From positions 54,436,001-54,500,000 of the forward strand of contig NC_134369.1 of the NCBI RefSeq assembly GCF_035582795.1: a stretch of DNA of 64,000 nucleotides. Reading direction: 5' to 3'. Under the pieces are notes generated by a model that was given only the letters and a program-made list of their open reading frames with translations, had not been told where the DNA came from and searched no databases. The DNA is from Mycteria americana. Its lineage: Eukaryota > Chordata > Aves > Ciconiiformes > Ciconiidae. Positions within the stretch are counted from its first letter, which is position 1. Every line of letters starts with the position of its first letter. Below are positions 60,831-64,000 of this stretch, piece after piece. Both the position numbers and the translations under genes were made by a program.

Positions 60831-63800
60831 AAAATCTGTATTTTATAGTAACATGTCTTCTTTCTAAAATGAAATATGCTTGTCTTCTTATTTTTATACG
60901 CTTCAGACAGTTGTCCTCATAGTGAGCTCTCATGTATTTACAGTCTGCATGAATAAACAACTGGAGGCACTTGAAGGGATACAATCTTTGCCTGCTTTTG
61001 AGCAAATAATCTTTTCTTCTGCCCCTGAACCAGAAATGATTATAGTTGTACCTTGCAAACACAGCCAGGCACAAGTTATTACTTGGCTGTTTCAAGATGA
61101 ATTGCTTAAAAAAAAAAATCTCCCAACTCTTGGAAATAATTAATCCATTTTTTTTGCCGCTGCTACATAACCCTAAAGCAGGCCACGCAATGTAGGCTTC
61201 GAAGCCCAGCGACTCATGGCTATTTGGCCATGCCCAGTCCTTACTTCTTGAGCAGTGACTTGTCCTACAGACTGGGGTCCCCATATGTTCCCTCCCGTCG
61301 CAGTAAACACCACCGTTGATGGAGATGATATTACCAGCGTGATGGAGGTGACTGATTTGCTTCCATTGTCACAGACTATTAATTTTACTGCAGCCTCATT
61401 TGAAGGGAGTGGTAAAGCAACAGGGCAAGCAAACAGCTACTGCCTGCGTGGGAGCTGTAAATGCCCAAGCAATTAGGCTTCTTGTTCATCACATTTAAGC
61501 AGTCCCCAGTTTTCACATCTGTTTACACTCCAGCTTACTAAAGCAAACACAATGCCTGTGTAAGGTGAGACCTTTCTAAGAGGGCAGACTGGGTTAAGTC
61601 AGAGGGCTCTCTTTGCAAATAGCTGTAAAAACAGAGATAAGAAAAAACGGTGAAAGGTACTTAGTACCCAGATTTCGTGTTTGAGGCAGTCAGCCTACCA
61701 CCACCTAGGACAGGGTTCAATTGCCCGAAACAAAGCAAAACAGGATAGTGAGGAAGAAGAAAGGAGGATGCAGACGTGACTTTTCAGCAGCAGAGATGTA
61801 TCCTGACGTGGTACCCGGGAATGCTTTGGTAATTCTCTTCCAAGTCATTGAACAAGTGGAATAATTTCAAGGCTGTGATTTTGTTCTCCCTCACATCGGC
61901 ATTCATCAGTCTCCATCCAGCCCACTGCAGGTAACGGCGTTTAGCCTAACTGAGGTTCAGGAAAGCCCTCCAGGCAGTTTTTTAATATCATTTAACTTTG
62001 GTACCTGGGTGAGGAAGTCACACAAAGCAGCTGGGTCCCGGATGGCCAGGAGCAGCCTCAGGGCCGGGACGGTGGCAGCGGTGGCACAGAACAGGCAGCC
62101 ACGATGCTTTGGAGTAGGCAAAATGCTTTAAAAAGTGGTGAGGGAGAAGCCCCTCAGAAACAGAAGGGCTAGCAGAGACAAAGCCATGTTGGCTTCCTAC
62201 GTCAGATGCCGAGCACTCGCTTCTGCCAGGGCTTCTCGCCCAAGTCCTTTCCCCACGGCTCCTGGATGCCTCAGGCAGCACCAGGAACCTCGCAGAAGCG
62301 CGGCAGGTCGAAATGGCTGCCTGAATGCTGTTTGCAGCCTTGTAGACAATATTCCCCAAATCCATTTTTTTTGCGTGGTGGATCACCAGCTAGATCTCGC
62401 TGCGGGCACGGCTCCTCCCCGCTGCTGTGCCAGGAGGAGGGAGCAGGCGGCGGCCACCAGGACCAGGAGTCGGATCTCTCCCTCGACTGATGATCTGCTC
62501 CTTACAATACTGTATTACGCAAAGCCAGTTGTATTTGATTACACCCCAGGTAGCATGGCTTCTGTAACTGAGTGAATGAACTAGATTGGAATAGCAAGTG
62601 TATTAATTAGTATGCTGATAGCAGAATAAAGCTATTTTTAAAATCACTGAACAGCTCTGCTCTTTACTATGATTGCAGAGATTATGTAAGATGATGATTA
62701 AAATCAGGTCCCTGCATCACAGACTGATCCGTGTTTGAGAGATGCGAAAACAAAGCTGCAAAGGAATGAGAGGAGACTATTGTTTTAAAAGGCTCTCTGT
62801 CTGCCTGTCCTAATTAAGGGCAAAGCAGTTATGTCATCAACCTCTTCGTTGTCATTCTAACTCATCCTACTTTCTCTGTTATATTTTGCCAATAAGCCGT
62901 TTGTTTTTCAAGACTGGGTGTGTACATATGGAAATGTCGGCTCAGGAGGAGCCTGCTGCGTCATCCAACACTACGCAGCTGAGTGCCGGGGTGTCCCTAA
63001 CGCACAGCTTCTGACGCCCAAGGTGCACCTAGCAGAAGTGCTGTCCTCCTATTTTTTGATGTACTAACATCCATTTAAAAAAGCAGGAGAAGAAAAATGT
63101 CTGCGCTCTCTTTTTATACCGTCTAACTGATTGAAAGCAAACAGATAACAAGAAGTTGTGTCTCAGCAGCAGGAAGATACTCCATTTCAGGACCAAGCTA
63201 CCAAAAAAGATGCTGTTGTTTTCAATGACAGTTATTTGGGAAAAGCCTCTAGAAATTGATTGTCATTAAAGACCTGGCGAGAACATCGCTTAAGATGATA
63301 AGCAGAGACTTTAAAATTTCGTGTTTACAGTCTCCTGCACTGTGATGCTTAGATTGCCATATATACACAATCATTATTTGATTTCTTACACCACGGTGGA
63401 TAGCAGCACTGCTGATCAAATATAAAGTGGCAACCAATCCTAACTCAAATAGAAATATAAACAAAACCTGCAGATTTATAGGCAATCAAAATTATGTCAA
63501 ACAGCGCAAGATTAAAAGCAGAGTGTATGTTTGTTATTAATTCTGACAGATGTTTGCCGTAGAGTGTTTTCCACGGAGTTTCTCACCATTGTTAATCATC
63601 TGTATTTTACAATGAAGTTTAAAAACTCTTTAATTATCTTGTGTGGATTGAATGTGCCCAGTCAAAGCATCACACTGTGTTAAAGCTGAGGATTTATTCC
63701 TTTATAGTATTTCTTTAAGAAGCAGACGTCACAGAAACCATTGTTATTTGATTTCCTGGCATAATGCAGGATCTGGAGCACAGAGAACAAAGCCTTTTGC

Positions 63801-64000
63801 CGTTATTTACACTCTCTTCTTTCTTTCTAGGCAACTTCACCAGACAGCGTGCACACGCGAGCAGAAGGGTCAAATGCGGCCTCTTGACAGGGGAGTCCGC
63901 AGTAACAGATGTTGTTGTGGAAAGAAAGGAATTTAACATGGAGGCCACACAGACTTAGGCATTTTGTGCGTACCCATTTTGTGCAGGTACCGTTAGGTAC
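60831..64000. other. noncoding stretch to window end
   Basis: No gene is recognised. The segments 61300-61520 and 63240-63760 are TAAT-rich, low in simple repeats and look like conserved noncoding sequence by composition only. A splice-acceptor-like site (ctcttctttctttctag) ends at 63831, but the following sequence has no recognisable coding frame. A G+C patch at 62020-62480 gives overlapping frames of 94-146 codons without domains. Confidence 0.45.

Noticed and set aside
63813..63940. Splice-acceptor-like pyrimidine tract and downstream open frame
   Set aside because: A good acceptor alone is weak evidence; no conserved peptide, donor or branch context could be supported before the window ends.
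1..64000. CRISPR arrays, operons, phage, toxin or defence systems
   Set aside because: No regularly spaced repeats, no packed same-strand genes and no ribosome-binding patterns; the DNA is vertebrate nuclear noncoding sequence.

Overview
This window looks like nuclear DNA from a bird. Three 5'-truncated CR1 non-LTR retrotransposons (5511-6150, 39741-40240, 56595-56670) carry the avian-type CR1 3' tail. A solo LTR at 42264-42826 is of a type I recognise from memory as common in Neoaves. Older decayed repeats of kinds shared across reptiles and birds are scattered between them. The base composition is moderately A+T-rich, with a few sharp CpG-rich blocks, as expected for gene-poor avian DNA. 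The species cannot be named from the sequence, and there is nothing bacterial, viral or plasmid-like in gene organisation.

I found no convincing protein-coding exon of a host gene. The longest open frames are explained by a CR1 reverse-transcriptase tail (minus strand, 5596-6345) or by stop-poor, GC-rich CpG islands (25889-26563, 27928-28638). The one clear cellular gene is an intact tRNA-Thr(UGU) on the minus strand at 28096-28168, with a pol III T5 terminator at 28084-28088. It abuts a very CpG-dense island (28169-28520). A second CpG island lies at about 25560-26720. Together they make 25.5-28.5 kb the only part of the window with promoter-like character.

Layout: 1-5510 is A+T-rich DNA with two relics of an ancient MIR-like element; 5511-6150 is CR1 copy 1; 6812-7135 is a G+C-rich hairpin-forming block; 7136-25500 is noncoding DNA holding a decayed LINE reverse-transcriptase relic (14564-15345), a cluster of small tandem duplications (16234-16443) and a pair of related noncoding segments 2.6 kb apart (17928-18036 and 20514-20622); 25560-28520 holds the CpG islands and tRNA; 28521-39740 is mostly featureless; 39741-42831 holds CR1 copy 2 and the solo LTR; 45373-45510 is an ancient sauropsid-type repeat; 45511-58662 is mostly featureless apart from simple repeats and CR1 copy 3; 58663-60830 holds a 75-bp tandem duplication and a diverged ~150-bp repeat array; 60831-64000 is noncoding.

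There is no operon, defence system or multi-gene pathway here. The items most worth a second look are the paired 92-bp noncoding segments, the tRNA/CpG-island junction, the solo LTR with intact target-site duplication, and the repeat array near 60.5-60.8 kb whose minus frame stays open across two repeat units. All identifications of repeat families rest on recall of family sequences, not on a database search.
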